Shown here in pieces: positions 22,066 to 34,115 of a stretch of DNA of 64,000 nt. Origin of the DNA: Dendrolimus kikuchii (taxonomy: Eukaryota > Arthropoda > Insecta > Lepidoptera > Lasiocampidae); assembly GCA_019925095.2 (NCBI GenBank), contig CM034411.1, positions 8,888,001 through 8,952,000 of the forward strand, written 5' to 3'. The notes under the pieces were generated by a model, which made no database searches, was not told the origin of the DNA, and saw only the letters and a list, made by a program, of their open reading frames with translations. The translations under genes and the position numbers were made by a program. Numbering within the stretch: position 1 is the first letter of the stretch; the number at the start of each line of letters is the position of its first letter.

Positions 22066-23095
22066 AAGAATCCAATACACAACAAAAAAATTATAAAATT
22101 AACATAATCAATTAGCGTTAAGAAGTAAGTATAAGAAAATCTTTTTTTATGTAAATAATGGTATAAACCTTAAATTTAAAAAAAAAAGTATATCCCTTTT
22201 CTCACTTCTTTTGAGTTTTATTTTTGTTTTACTAACAATATAACCATATTTGTTTTAATTTCGGTAAGTTAAGAAAACGGATATGAAGGCATAAATGTTT
22301 CAATTGTATTTGCCATAATCGCGTGGAATTTCTTGTTAAAATAACAACCGAAACACATTACATATAACCCCTGTATCTAGCCATATTAATACCCACATTG
22401 AATCGAATATATCTTCTGATCTACCTAAACTAGAACACAAGGCAATGGAATTACAAGTAGATGCTTATTCTATAATAGGCCCAGCCTAGATAATGGTCCT
22501 CCATAGCTAACAAGTTGATTTAAAGTGGACTACTTCGTCTTATAACAATTGATCGAGACAACTTATTGTGTATTGTTTAAAACAAACGTAAAATTCCAAC
22601 TAGAAATACAGGAAACTACACCATTGTTGGCACTCTGTCAATTTATAAAAGATGTTAAGAAATATTAATATTGTTTATTTTGTAACCATACAATAATAAT
22701 ATTATAATTGTATGTCTACAAAATAAATGAAAAACTAAATGTTTACAATAAATTATTATGGTGCCAACCTTGTCGTGGGATGGGGTGCCAATAATGGTAT
22801 TGTTTACCCTACATAAATGTGAAAGTAATTTTATTACCGTACCAATCTCCATCATCGACGCAGGGCCACCAGCAGTAATAAAATGGTACAGCAAACAACC
22901 CTTAAATTACCCGCCAAAAATGACCATATCATCCGTTATCTATAAAATATCAGCATCTGTATGTTTGTGTCCGCAAAATTCGAAAAGTAGTCGATGGATT
23001 GACTTTAGTAATAGTTAATATCAGACTGAGCCGCAGCGAAACGTAGCCGGGTTTAGCTAATAATATTAAAATCCCTACATAATTTGGACCTAAGT
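22066..23095. other. No gene; possible degraded Helitron at the end
   Basis: AT-rich. From about 22750 to 23062 there is a block ending 'cgtagccgggtttagctaat' that resembles the 3' region of CTRR-ended elements. The frame 22758-23018 ('MVPTLSWDGVPIMVLF') has no recognisable domain. Confidence 0.35.
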
Positions 23096-23099
23096 AATT

Positions 23100-23345
23100 T
23101 TTAACCGACTTAAAAAAGGAGGTTCTCAACTTGATCGGTATTTTTTTTCATGTACACCGGTTACGCTGAGATTTATGATCCGATTTACGTGATTCTTCTT
23201 TAGTTTGATGCAGAATAGTTGCCATTTGGGCCCCTAAAAATTTAACATCGTTTGGCCCCGTAGTTTTCATTTTATGAACATTTTTTATGAAATTTTCTGT
23301 TCCCGTTTCTTGGGAACTATATTTTTTTAAGGCCCGCGGCACGTT
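23100..23345 (-). repeat. Dispersed repeat (accgactt...ggaggttctcaac), copy
   Basis: It is collinear with 41895-42130: 'ggaggttctcaacttga', 'gatttatgatccgattta', 'ggccccgtagttttcattt', 'cccgtttcttggga'. The complement joins the 'gagaacctcc...gaagtcggtt' family at 1266 and 9200. Both copies keep a 60-80 codon minus frame with 'MKTTGP' and 'SRKSDHKSQ', which may reflect shared ancestry only. Confidence 0.7.
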
Positions 23346-23412
23346 TCGTAATAAAGATTTTGACTAAGAATATATTTAGTTTATCAAGAGACAAAATAAT
23401 ATAAAATTTTCT

Positions 23413-23531
23413 ACATCTTGAAGTCGGTGTCAAGTAAACCATAAAAATTATAATATTTTGCAACATTTTGTTGTTAAAATAGTATTGCATATGGTAATTT
23501 TTATGGTTTGCTCAGCACCAACTTCAAAATT
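23413..23531. repeat. Fold-back hairpin
   Basis: 'cttgaagtcggtgtcaagta' followed by 'aaccataaaaatta' is inverted against 'taatttttatggtttgctca' and 'gcaccaacttcaa'. Arms of ~34 bp with several mismatches enclose ~50 bp. Confidence 0.6.
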
Positions 23532-24052
23532 TTTTACTTACTTTTTAGTTTTTGAAGTCGGTTTTTTTAAACGAAGTTTTTTTTATCTTAATGATAAACT
23601 TGACTGTAGCCAACTCTGGTAAATAATAAGCGTTGTCTAAAAATATTCAGAGATCTGTTTAAAACTTTACAACAATATTAGTAATTTGATTTAAGAACTA
23701 TTTTAAAAGCAAATTACTAAAATTTTCTCGTTTCACTTCATTAAAATAAATTCCAGATAAGCAAGATAGTACTACAGCGAATCTGTTTAACAATGACGAC
23801 GCAAAAAGCCGCTTTATATACAATACCCAGCGGCTTTCGTCTTACTCTAATATCCAAAACACAATTTTCCTCCCTTTAAACGACAAAACACGGTTTGTTT
23901 TTCAAATATTCCCTAAGGCTCAACAGGTACTTGATAAAATGATACCGGTGATCCAAGCACAAATTAGCATGACAAAGCGCTTCAAGCGAACACCGTTTCA
24001 GTTTGATTCCCCTTTTGTACTAAATCCACAACAAGTATCAAAGGTTGATGAC

Positions 24053-24288
24053 AGGCGTGGTAGGGCATTTGCCCTACTAGATGGCTACCACCCCTGGTCT
24101 AAAGTATGTCGCCATAGTAATCTTGAGTTGTGTTTAGTTAGTTTAGTGACCAGGTTCCAGTCTCCCTTATGAGAGAAGCAGCGCATTTGTAGCACCTTTG
24201 GTGTTGCAAATGTCTATAGGCGATGGTAACCGCTTTCCATCAAGTGGGCCGTCTGCCTGTCTGCTGAACTTCTGCAATAAAAAAAAAA
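24053..24288 (+). repeat. GC-rich dispersed retroposon-like repeat, copy 3 (5' truncated)
   Basis: It starts within the unit at 'ggtggtagggcatttgcc' and runs to 'tgcaataaaaaaaa'. The lost 5' ~80 bp and A-tail are as expected of a retroposed copy. Confidence 0.75.
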
Positions 24289-24504
24289 GCGTCTTTACAT
24301 AGTCAAAGGGGACTTTTCCAAACTAGTTAAAACTGTGACTTAGTCATTTTTCGACATCACCCACTTGCAAAACTGTAAAAACTCGTATACTGTGATATTT
24401 CGGCAAAAATGACAAACTTCATGCCTATCTTTGTACATTTTTGTGTTTATAGATGAAATTCAACACGAAGTTGAATTAATATATTAAATTAATAATAATA
24501 AATT

Positions 24505-24829
24505 AATGTTATAAATGCGTAAGTAACTCTGTCTGTCTATCTGTTACGCTTTCACAGAAAACTACTGGACCGAATTTTGTCCATTTTCTCCATTTCATTC
24601 ATTTCGTTCATTTCGGCCATGTTGTCCATTTTGTCATTTTTGTCAAATTTCGTCATTTATGTAGTTTACAAATTGACGGGGAATGGGATACTTTGCTATA
24701 TACAATGAAATTAATCTTCCGGAGGTAAATACATAAAAAAATATTACAATGTAACCTGTACCGCTTGCTCTTTAAACAAGAGATACGCAATAGAGATTCA
24801 CCCGCCTCGAACCAGGGGGTAAACTCTAG
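24505..24829 (+). mobile_element. Helitron-like element ending AAACTCTAG
   Basis: It begins near 'ataaatgcgtaagtaactct' and 'gtctgtct', and ends 'gtaaactctagt' with CTAG at 24826-24829 and T after. The same 5' type is at 53808 and the same 3' type at 36074 and 54996. The interior at 24575-24660 is a local simple repeat of 'ttcattt/gtccatttt'. Non-coding. Confidence 0.6.
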
Positions 24830-24855
24830 TAATTTGTAATTTATAATATAAATTG

Positions 24856-24856
<1 letters not shown>

Positions 24857-24940
<84 letters not shown>
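24857..24940. repeat. (TA)42 microsatellite
   Basis: 84 bp of pure TA lies immediately next to a Helitron 3' end (24955). Helitrons target AT dinucleotides, so the location may not be accidental. Confidence 0.95.
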
Positions 24941-24945
<5 letters not shown>

Positions 24946-24954
24946 TATAATATA

Positions 24955-25160
24955 CTAGATGTCCCGTGAGACGTTGTCCTGCCCTGAAAAAATGAAAATC
25001 TAGGACCCGATCCTAGCGCCACCCACCAATCACACAAGGTTCCAATTGTGAATCTAAACCATCCGGGGACCCCTCAAACACAAAAAAAAATCATCAAAGT
25101 CGTTCTCAAATTATTCACGTACATACATTTCTACGATTCATCTTTATTTTATATAGAAGA
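24955..25160 (-). mobile_element. Non-autonomous Helitron (minus), 206 bp
   Basis: On the minus strand it begins TCTTCTATATAAAATAAAG and ends CTAG at 24955, with T next. Shared with 51959: 'gaatcgtagaaatgtatgta'. Shared with 4131: 'gacgttgtcctgc' and 'atctaggacccgat'. Non-coding. Confidence 0.75.
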
Positions 25161-26203
25161 TGTTATAATAAATTACATATAAAAGTCCAGGCCTTAAAAT
25201 AACGTCGTATCATCTAACTTTTAAAATACCATAACAGAAATAATTTTAATTACTTTTCAAACAATAAATGATGCGCTGTTTGACTACTTTTACTCGTAAC
25301 TACTTATGACGTCATAAGTAGGCGCGTTTGAACAAAATCTATAGCTGCGACGTTCTGTAGGTTTATAAACAAATATCTCAGTTTAGTGTTCCTATTGGTA
25401 AGAATTTTACAGCCAAAAACAATCCAACGATTAAAATAATAAATATATTTCGCGGACTTTGATGATCTTTTCACAGAACTGATTTTAGAAACCTCTGTCC
25501 TATTTATTCTATGCTAACATTATTAACATAGTACAATACTTGACAAGCAGATTAAAATTCATAAATTTATGACTAACTATTATGTAGTAGTACTCGCAGG
25601 TCGACCTTAACACAAAGCAGTTTGCATACAAAGCCGCAGACAGGCGGACAGACAAAGGCTGTTTGGCAGTAAGCCAGGGGACAGACACACGTCATCACCT
25701 ACCGCATCGGTGTCCGTAATCCATAAGGTTTGATAATACAACCGTATTATGACTTTCGGCTTAACTTCACTACGTTGGCGATCTCAGGAAATGGCAGACT
25801 TTATCAGGATTATACGAGCTCTTTGGTGAATTTAATAATACAATAGCTATAGTTTAATAACACAGTATTATACCGAGCAAACGATTATTATGCAGTTGCT
25901 AGGAAAAAAGCTGCCTCGTTGCTCTGCGGGATTCGGGCCAGTTCTAACAACATCCTGAAAGTCCTGGCTAACAGATTTCACGTACCACCACTCAATTGAT
26001 TTGCTAATAAACATGAAGCTATCACAACATTTGTAACAAAACTTTAGGATAGATTCTATTAACACTAGTACTTTATGTAATTTACTAATCGACATTTAAA
26101 TGATATCTTCAGATCTGCAAGAAATTATTATTATTAACTCACGATGAGTAATTAACGTCGTGTATACGTATAAGTTAAAAGTTATGCTTTTTTATTGGTT
26201 ATA
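25161..26203. other. No recognised feature
   Basis: This is AT-rich sequence. The short frame at 25868-26095 is not recognisable. Confidence 0.5.
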
Positions 26204-26445
26204 TCTATACTAATATTATAAAGCTGAAGAGTTTGTTTGTTTGTTTGTTTAAACGCGATAACCTCAGGAACCGCTGGTCCGATTTGAAAAATTATTTCAG
26301 TGTTGAATAGTACATTTATCGAGGAAGGCTATAGGCTATATTATATTTTCAAAAAAATTAGGGATCCTTATTAAAAGTCCAATAATGTAACCCAAGGTGT
26401 AAAAAATGACCCGAAAAAATCCTTACACGGCGTGCGCTGCGAAAA
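26204..26445 (+). mobile_element. Helitron 5' part
   Basis: It starts TCTATACTAATATTATAAAG after an A, then 'gtttgtttgtttgttt', 'aacctcaggaaccgctgg' and 'gaggaaggctatagg'. I recognise it as a widespread lepidopteran non-autonomous Helitron. The 3' end is not found directly; similarity to 14990-15060 continues to about 26400 and perhaps further. Confidence 0.65.
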
Positions 26446-26769
26446 CTATTGATTATAGAACAAAACAATGTACTACCACTTTGCAGAACATATAATTGTC
26501 TACAAAAAATATCAAGTAACCATATGTCTAACTATTGTAGTTATCTCACAATAAGTGTTTTCTTTTATTTTTTTAAATCATTTAAATGCCGTCGCTTCAA
26601 AAACTCTTTATTTTGTACCTTGGTATTAATCCTTCTCAAAATAAATTACTCCATATTTAAGACGAATTCAATAACTTTCTAGAACTTTTTGAAGTATTCA
26701 ATTCGGACGTTTCATTCAAAAAATATCGCGATATTTAAAATGTAAGTATTAGTGTTGTAGCCAAATATA

Positions 26770-26984
26770 CTAATATATTGTTTGATTGAACGCGCTAATC
26801 TCAGGAACTACTGGTCTGATTTGAAAAATTCTTTCAGTGTTGGATAGCCCATTTATCGAGAAAGGCTATAGGCTATATATCATCACGCTAAGACCAATAG
26901 GAGCGAAGCACCAATGAAGAATGTTTCAAAATAGGAGGGTTTTAAAAGCAAATTCCACGCGGACGACGTCGCGGGCACAGCTAG
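26770..26984 (+). mobile_element. Helitron 3' part
   Basis: 'aatctcaggaactactggtc' and 'gagaaaggctataggc' repeat the 26204 copy. The element then ends 'ccacgcggacgacgtcgcg' + 'ggcacagCTAG' (26981-26984) with T after. It may be a second copy inserted in, or recombined with, the first. Confidence 0.7.
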
Positions 26985-28985
26985 TAATAGTATAACCAAT
27001 AACTATGGAAACGATTATAATTAAACTAAACTAGGGTCAATTATGAGAATTACGCAAAATTTAACCCGTGGGAAATCAAATTGGAGCCTTAATGAACAAA
27101 CATTAAGCCAGAACCCGTTAAACACAAAAAAAAATATTAAAAAGAAAATATCGAGAGGAAACCTGCACATCGAGATTACCAATGTGTGAAATACATCAAT
27201 CAACCTTGAACATGAGTGGCGGACGTTTAATAACGTACAAAAGATTTACAAGCAAAAACGCTACTACAAAAAACTCATAATATATTCATAAACGTGACAA
27301 GACGCCGGCCGTCGTGACAGCATTCGCCAAGGAGGCAATATAATATATGTCGAAAAGCTTCAGCAAAAAACACGGGATTAGCATAAACATTTAACTTTCA
27401 CTATATTCGATGCCCTGAAAAGAAATTGCGATGACATGTTACTATGAAATGTCAAAAGAGAGAGTGGTTTGGATAATACATTCTGTTGTTCGTATCAACA
27501 GAAAAATAAGAAGGTATTGATTAGAAGACGACAAGGATATTTCATATAGAGCTGTTAGGATGAGTTTTTGGCAAGATCTTGTAGGAAAGTATTGTGCTTG
27601 GTAATTTTATAAACAAAAGATCGAGTAATACGACAACAGTCGTTGCAGAAAGCTTTTGATTTAATTAATAAAACGCCAAAATAAAGATTATATCTCAAAA
27701 AATATGTAAAGGATCATGTTCAAACAGGGTAAAGTATTTTTTAAGCTCCTAGTAACAAAACTTATACACTGAATTTTTCAGAAACTTTCATTCGATAGTC
27801 AATAGTTAGAGAGGGAAATATCATAATGACGATACCTTATGTGATTGATGGAAAAAATTCATCCTTCAAATACATGTATGGTGGCCACCTCTAATTTTAG
27901 TTATTTCGCAATTTCACTAGATACACCAATACATTTGTATCTATATGCACCTTCCTAATTTCATATTTATAGATTCAGTCGTTTTGAAAGAATATGGCTA
28001 CCACGCGACATACTCTACATTGACAGGTTAAAGAACATTTAATAAGAATTCTGTTTTTGCCAAAATTTAAATTTTTCATAAAAACCCATAACAATTATAA
28101 GATAACGCTGAGTCAGGCTCAATTTTACGTCAAATCATTCTTGCGTCTAATCTTCTACTTTGTATTGTTACCTTTTTGTATTTGACCAAAAATAAATCTT
28201 GTCATGCATACATTCATTTACAAAAAAAAAATCCCAACGAGAGCCAACATTTTCAGATGTTGAAAACCAATATCGGTAATAGTCTGACTATTTTTACCGG
28301 CGCTTGTTAAATAGTACTAGGTGTCGCCGCCTTAAGTATATTTATGTGTTTCTTTATGGTTATGACGAAATTCTCAAGGCTGGGGTGTTTTTATAGTCGT
28401 TTTTAGTGGTAGGAACAGACGGGAAGGGGACAGTAATTTTATTCCTTCAAGTAGAATAGGTGCTTTAAAATTTATGTTTATTGTAATGATAAAATAAAAA
28501 TCTACGTGATTGTCTGAATGACTCCATATAATTGGTTATCAGATAACCTGCCAATCCATCTCGAAAATGAGTGGAGGTTATACAGTCTATTCCCCTAAAA
28601 TGTGGAGTCCCAAGTTCAGCATTACGACGTTTTTGGCTGATATCAAATTACTTTTGGAATTGTTGTATAAAATACTTTTGTTTAAATTTCAAATATACAA
28701 TTTCCCTATAAAAAATTGTGTGTGTGTGTGTGTGCAATTTCACACGCAGTGGAAGTAAAACTTTAGAGAATATACTCACAGAAAATTCTTTTTATTAATA
28801 TAAATATAATTCCTTTCCTACATCCTGCCTACATCCGTCAACATATTATAATTCAAAATAAACTTCTTCAGTATCACTTTCAATTTTTCACTGTTTTAGT
28901 CAAAAAAATATTATTATCACTTTTATTTCACTCCAAATTGTCTATTTTGAGTCTCCACTCTTATCTATGCTACACAATGTAAAAT
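26985..28985. other. No gene; one small repeat
   Basis: Around 27150-27235, 'aaacctgcacatcgagatta' followed by 'gagtggcgga' resembles 54810-54890, part of a dispersed repeat. The rest is AT-rich with no recognisable frame. The frame at 28567-28758 includes a (TG)n stretch and is not credible. Confidence 0.45.
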
Positions 28986-28989
28986 TCTT

Positions 28990-29110
28990 ATCTCATTCTT
29001 TCTCAGGCTTAGACCTATAGATTTATATGTTTATCTATTATTGGTGTCGCTTTTTCGTTTCATAGAGTTTCAAATCACAACGATTCTAAAGAAGTTTCAC
29101 TTTAAAAAAT
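28990..29110 (+). repeat. Dispersed repeat copy
   Basis: It matches 1-110 and the complement of 47085-47215, ending 'aaagaagtttcacttt'. Confidence 0.65.
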
Positions 29111-29863
29111 ATAACAAAAACACCACTAGCATTACAGTACTTAAAAATAGTAATAAAAGTATGATGATAATATGTAAATATCAAAGATAAAATTTGAAAG
29201 CTCAAAGAATCGATCTACATTTCAATCAACTGTGCAGTTTTAAAACCTACCAACTGACAATGTTTTTTAAATGCTATTTGTGCATTTATAGTTAATTACT
29301 AGGCATTTACTGACGTCGTGTGCTTGCCAAAACATGTAAAGGCTGCATCAAACTATGACATCGCTCCCAATAGACTTCATAATAGTTTTGGAATGGCATA
29401 TCGTAAAAGTAATTGACATTTTTTGTGCTGAGGTGGAAAATTTCTTGGAGTGCGTTTGCTAGATTTTAAAACTGTACAGTTGATCTGGTACATACCACAA
29501 CTTTGTCTATTATTATACAAAGCATTACAGACCTATCAACCCACTACAAGATATTACCAGTGAGGTTATTCAATTATCTTGGAAAAATATTTATTTCATT
29601 AGATATAACTTAATTTATTAATTAAACTAAATAAAACTACACATACAAATTAAAATTAAACTATAAAATCCAATGCCGAACCAATTCAATTATCTTATTA
29701 ATAACATCCCAATTTGGAAATGAAATATAAATGTATTTATTTATCAACCGATCCAATCCGTTGGATACGCGTGGGGTTTGTATCCCTGTCCCGTGGGAAT
29801 TTTGAACGTATAAATAATTTTGATAGCACTTATTGGATATTGATTTAATGCTAATACACGGAA
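29111..29863. other. No recognised feature
   Basis: AT-rich, nothing identified. Confidence 0.5.
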
Positions 29864-30125
29864 CTAGCTGTACCCACGAATTCGTTCTTCCACTAACAGT
29901 ATTCCTGTAACTTGTAAGTTATCGAAATGAATTATAATCGAAAATTAAAGATTTTGTTTGTTACATTCGATTACAATGTCATAACAGTCTTCTAACGAAG
30001 CGATAATGTAAGTAAGCATCTTATCCTTATAGCCTATAGTTGAGATAAATTATTGTTGCAATCCCTAGAACTTTCATAAAATCTGTTAAGGCGTTTCAGG
30101 ACCATATATAGATAAACCTATTCTA
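29864..30125 (-). mobile_element. Helitron-like element (minus), 5' end unresolved
   Basis: On the minus strand it ends 'gtgggtacagCTAG' at 29864 followed by T. The body resembles 9890-10095 in minus orientation ('aaaatctgttaaggcgttt'). The 5' end is probably near 30100-30125 ('tatctatatatgg'). Confidence 0.5.
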
Positions 30126-31344
30126 AAATAATTGAAACGTAAACTCTAGTTCTCTTTGACAATAAGAAAGTATATCGTAATCAATCCAAGAATGAAAGCA
30201 AAGCTCATAGAACATTGTGACGTTTTGGATATACGTAAATTAAATTTATATTATGTAGCTGACGTTATACCGCTGGATTAATATTGCAACATTTATATAA
30301 CATTTAGCGCTGACTACACGTGTCACTGTTGCAGACGTGTTCTGATTACCAAAGCTATAATTATAAGCCTTTGTTGTCATACTAATAGCACAACAAGTTT
30401 GATATAAATAAATTAGTCTGAAAGAGATATATTCACAATTTATTTAAATTGTTTTTTTTTTCTTAATCTGTAATCATGGAAGACTAATACTAATAATGCC
30501 TCTTATAGGATTTCAATGTGTTGTCTTGGCGATTAGTTCCAATTTATTTGTTCAATGTCACCTAGTATCGATTTATCGTACTAAAAACATAATTTTATGC
30601 ACATAACGCCTGTGGAAAAGATTTAGTAATTCAAATATCCAACGCCATTTGCACTTTTAATATTAAGTACAGAGTAAGGATTTCAGAACCACGATCTCCT
30701 CTAAATAATTATTTTTATTTTATTTTACAATTTTTGGATGATTATCAGCTATTCACATTGTAATAATATAGTCGCTTGTATATTATAGTCGCTAAAACAG
30801 TCATAAATTGTTCATCTCGCAATAAATTAATATTCTAAATGAATATGCATTAAAGCTTGGTAAAAACATAATGAAAGTAAACGAACCGACAGACATAATA
30901 TAAAATAATAAAATTGTGATTTATTACCGTTTAAAAGAAGGGATTCTGCGAAGGACGACCGGAACGGTGCGCGCGCACATGTTTGCCTAAATACGGGCCG
31001 GCCGCCCTTTGTTCGCAACTACCCACTCGCTTTTAAACTTTCAGTGAAACATTAAATTTACGTACTTTATAAGGGGGTGATAATTTATGGACTGGCTTTG
31101 TTTGAATCTTAATTTTTCATTAAACAGACATGTATAACAATTTCATGATTATTAATGACCTGTAAGATTTCCAAATGTACATAGAAAGAGAGACGGTAAG
31201 CGTTCCGATTTTACCAAAATGGCTACGAAACCCTAAACAATGGCACAAGAAAGAAAGAAAAATATTTATTTCTAAATGCGACAGACACAAGACAAATATA
31301 ATAGACTAGAAAACACACACGTTTTCTCTTCACGTATAAGCCTC
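30126..31344. other. No gene recognised
   Basis: It is mostly AT-rich. A GC-rich island at about 30950-31030 ('ggtgcgcgcgcacatg', 'cgggccggccgcccttt') is unexplained. At 31207-31235 there is 'taccaaaatggctacgaaac', a scrap of the 'ggttccgtagcc' repeat. Confidence 0.4.
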
Positions 31345-31435
31345 GCGGCACACCTGCGGAACTTTCTGCGCGAAATGTTCGGCGACGGAAGATTCGGCGC
31401 TAACCTAAACTGTGAACATTCCGCAGGTGTGTCGC
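31345..31435. repeat. GC-rich inverted repeat, 17-bp arms
   Basis: Arms 31345-31361 and 31419-31435 pair at 16 of 17 positions ('cacacctgcggaa' with 'ttccgcaggtgtg'), with a 57-nt loop that contains a further 'aatgttc/gaacatt' pair. It could form a long hairpin RNA or be a fold-back scrap. Confidence 0.6.
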
Positions 31436-31904
31436 TATACTTGATACATTATGGGTCACTACTAGACTAGATATGATTATTGCATATTATAAACGATATG
31501 TACGTAATAACGTTTACGATAAACTTAAAACCGCAATCAAAAATAATGTTCAACCACACAAAAGGCCAATAAGCAATATTACACATGAATATCCATTCTA
31601 TGGGCAGACAACAGTATATAATCTGGCAGTCCATTTATCAGAGGGATTCGTTAGGGGACAGCGTAGGGAGTGTCATCTAAACAAATGCTCTGCTCCCCGC
31701 CCTAAGTTTTATCGATTTTAATTTAGCCACATGGGGCAGGGGAGAATTGAGTCAGGGGAGTACAGAGGTGTGACAAAGTAGAAACTGTTTGGTGTAATAC
31801 ATCCAGCGTAACTAAAATCATTCCGACCAATTACCGGTAACGAACTACAAGGTTGAAAATTTAAAAAAAAAACTACAAAATGTTTTTTGTGGGTACAAAA
31901 GGAT

Positions 31905-31979
31905 AGGTACCAATAGAATATAAAAAAGGTGACGAGCCACTCTTTAGCTCGTCACCTTTTTTATATTCTAAAGGTACCT
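31905..31979. repeat. Near-perfect hairpin, ~33-bp arms
   Basis: Arms 31915-31937 and 31947-31969 are perfectly complementary ('aaaaaaggtgacgagc' inner part) around a 9-nt loop. Outside them 'taggtacc' at the left and 'ggtaccta' at the right extend the pairing. It resembles a strong intrinsic-terminator shape, but this is eukaryotic DNA, so a very small fold-back element or a hairpin RNA source is more likely. Confidence 0.75.
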
Positions 31980-32805
31980 ACGCATTTGACCGAAATTACA
32001 TCTGATATTGGGTGGAAATGCCTTCTAAGATGGAAAGCGCTTACCTAAAAGACACCTGCTCACGCAAGACTTGAAGACAGCTCAATTGTATGCTTCAGGA
32101 AAAAAAGGCGACGGTAAAGAGGTTTACTCTTCAGAGGCACGTGTTATAAAATTGAAAACAAAGAGCTTCAATCGCTTGGTTGTTATTTTCACTATATACC
32201 GGCGGCGTGTGTTCGTACGTCTGTTTGTTCGGTGGTAAAAAACATGTGGGAGGAATTGATCAATTGATTCGTGCAATTTCGCGGCGCACTCCCCAATACC
32301 GACAAACAAGCGACTATGCGTCGATGATCTAGACTTCGTTTCATAATGCTCCCACGTAGTCCTTCCTTCATAGTGCATGTATTAACAGTAGATTTTGCAA
32401 TATGCAAATCATTCGGAGTAATCAGGCCGATCACATATCTACCGATGCAGCAACGAAGGGTTCGCAGGATGTCCTTATTAATACGTCCACAATACAGACG
32501 GCGATGACTTAATTTGATTTGTGAGACTTGTATGATGAATGGGTTGGAATTCGCGTAGGCTCCTCACGGCCCGTCTAGATGTCTAGACTTGACAACTTAA
32601 TTTGTATCTGCAAGTGGGTTTAACTTTCTGTAATATATAAACAACTACTTATACATACATACATGTATAAACATTATACATACATAATTCTATTTTTTAT
32701 TGCGAGGTGGAAATGTTTTATATTTACTTCACTGCTCAGGCATACAAATTGCGATTTTGGATCTAGCCAGTGTCAAATATCCATGAATATACAAGTATTA
32801 AAATA
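31980..32805. other. No gene recognised
   Basis: The minus-strand frames at 32124-32434 have no domain I know. There is a run of 'tacatacatacat' near 32650-32690. Confidence 0.45.
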
Positions 32806-33145
32806 TCTATACAAATAAATAAACTTGAAATTTCTGTTTGTAATGTTAAAATAACAGCTTTTTACTAAATTCATATAAAAGTATATACGGAACTTATATC
32901 AAAAATTAATTTAAAAAAATATTGAATGCCAGTCAGTTTGTTCCGTCTAATCTCTGAAACAGCTGGATCGATTTTGACGGGACTTTCACTGGCAGATAGC
33001 CAATGTTATAAGGAGTAGCTTAGGTTATTTTTATTTTAGAAAAAAATAACGGTCCCCGCGCACGCCGCCGCCGTCGCCGCACCGGAAGGCAAATTAAATA
33101 AAATTCAACTTCACGCGGACGAAGTCGCGAGTTTAGAACAGCTAG
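32806..33145 (+). mobile_element. Complete non-autonomous Helitron, 340 bp
   Basis: It starts TCTATACAAATAAATAAAC after an A, and ends 'cacgcggacgaagtcgcgag' ... 'acagCTAG' before a T. Internal 'cgcacgccgccgccgtcgcc' and 'ctgaaacagctggatcg' match a common lepidopteran Helitron layout I recognise. No Rep/helicase is encoded. Confidence 0.85.
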
Positions 33146-33730
33146 TCCGTTAATAAAAAGGTAGGTATTTGACCGACGTTAAGCTTCGAAATTCTTGGCA
33201 CTAATCAGAAAAGTAATTTTACCAAATACCTGATACTTTTTATATAAACAAACAATACTTAAATCCTAATTTACCATTATTAAAAAAATCGTACGTTTTA
33301 AGAACAAAACTGCGCAGCAAGATTTTGGTGATCTTCTCACTATTCAAAATGTCACACATAAGCAAACTTTAAAGGTGTACTAAGCCATGTATGTATTTAT
33401 ATTGCCTTTTTAAAGCATTTCGTAACGTAAAGGCATCAAGTAGCAGCAGCTTAACAGCGTTTGCTATCTCTGGCACGAGACAACAAAGGAATCAACTCGG
33501 ATCCGACCTCGGGCTGCCCGCGATATTACCGTCTGCGGATTGGGATATCTTCGAGGGTCCGAGATCCAGACGATACACGCCTTTATGTTTTGAGTAAAAA
33601 AAAATGGAAATCTAATTCTTTTTATTTCATTTATAATCTTGAGAAAACTCTGGCAACTCTCAGATGTCTCTATGTTTATTTTCAAAGTTCCATGGATAGG
33701 CGTTGGGTAAAACGAAATCTTAATGTTTAA
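33146..33730. other. No gene recognised
   Basis: A GC-richer stretch at 33440-33590 ('gatccgacctcgggctgccc') is open on both strands but not recognised. It may be the 3' part of the LINE fragment that follows. Confidence 0.35.
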
Positions 33731-33734
33731 AATT

Positions 33735-33965
33735 TTATACCGAAATGTACCAGACCCTGCCTGAGGGAAGTGTGCACAGAGTTCTGGATGCATTGCAACA
33801 CTGGATAGCAATGCTGATTCCCTGTGCGCAATATGAACCAGCCGTTTGGTAATGGGTAGCATCAAAGAGTTTCCTACAATTTTTTTTGAAGAAACTCTTT
33901 GCCGATGTACCCTGTGGAGCTAATATTTTAACTGCAAACGGCACAAATAACCTCTTTCTAAAATT
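33735..33965 (-). pseudogene. LINE polyprotein C-terminal fragment
   Basis: The minus frame reads 'MPFAVKILAPQGTSAKSFF', 'KLFDATHYQTAGSYCAQGI' and 'SIAIQCCNASRTLCTLPSG'. It is the same protein segment as at 11553-11756 (PFAVETLG ... AIQRGN). Conserved R and G positions are changed ('AIQCCN'), and only ~70 residues remain, so it is dead. Upstream RT motifs are missing. Confidence 0.6.
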
Positions 33966-33997
33966 CGATATTACTACTCTGTGTAATTTTTTATTAA

Positions 33998-34115
33998 TTT
34001 AAAATGACTGTGACATACATAGACCGAAGGGCACATAGACAAAAGGATATAATATACGCACATGATGATTTTATAAGTGTTTCTGTTTTTGGCACAATAA
34101 GTACGAAACCTTAAG
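33998..34115 (+). repeat. 'tgactgtgac' dispersed repeat
   Basis: It shares 'aaaatgactgtgac', a 'gatgattttat' block and a closing 'cgaaacc' with 49400-49490. Part of the family with 'ggttccgtagcc'. Confidence 0.5.

Noticed and set aside
22758..23018. Host exon (86-codon frame)
   Set aside because: No recognisable domain or splice context; overlaps a degraded Helitron-like block.
31905..31979. Bacterial-type intrinsic terminator
   Set aside because: Symmetrical stem with A/T on both sides, but there is no prokaryotic gene context anywhere in the window.
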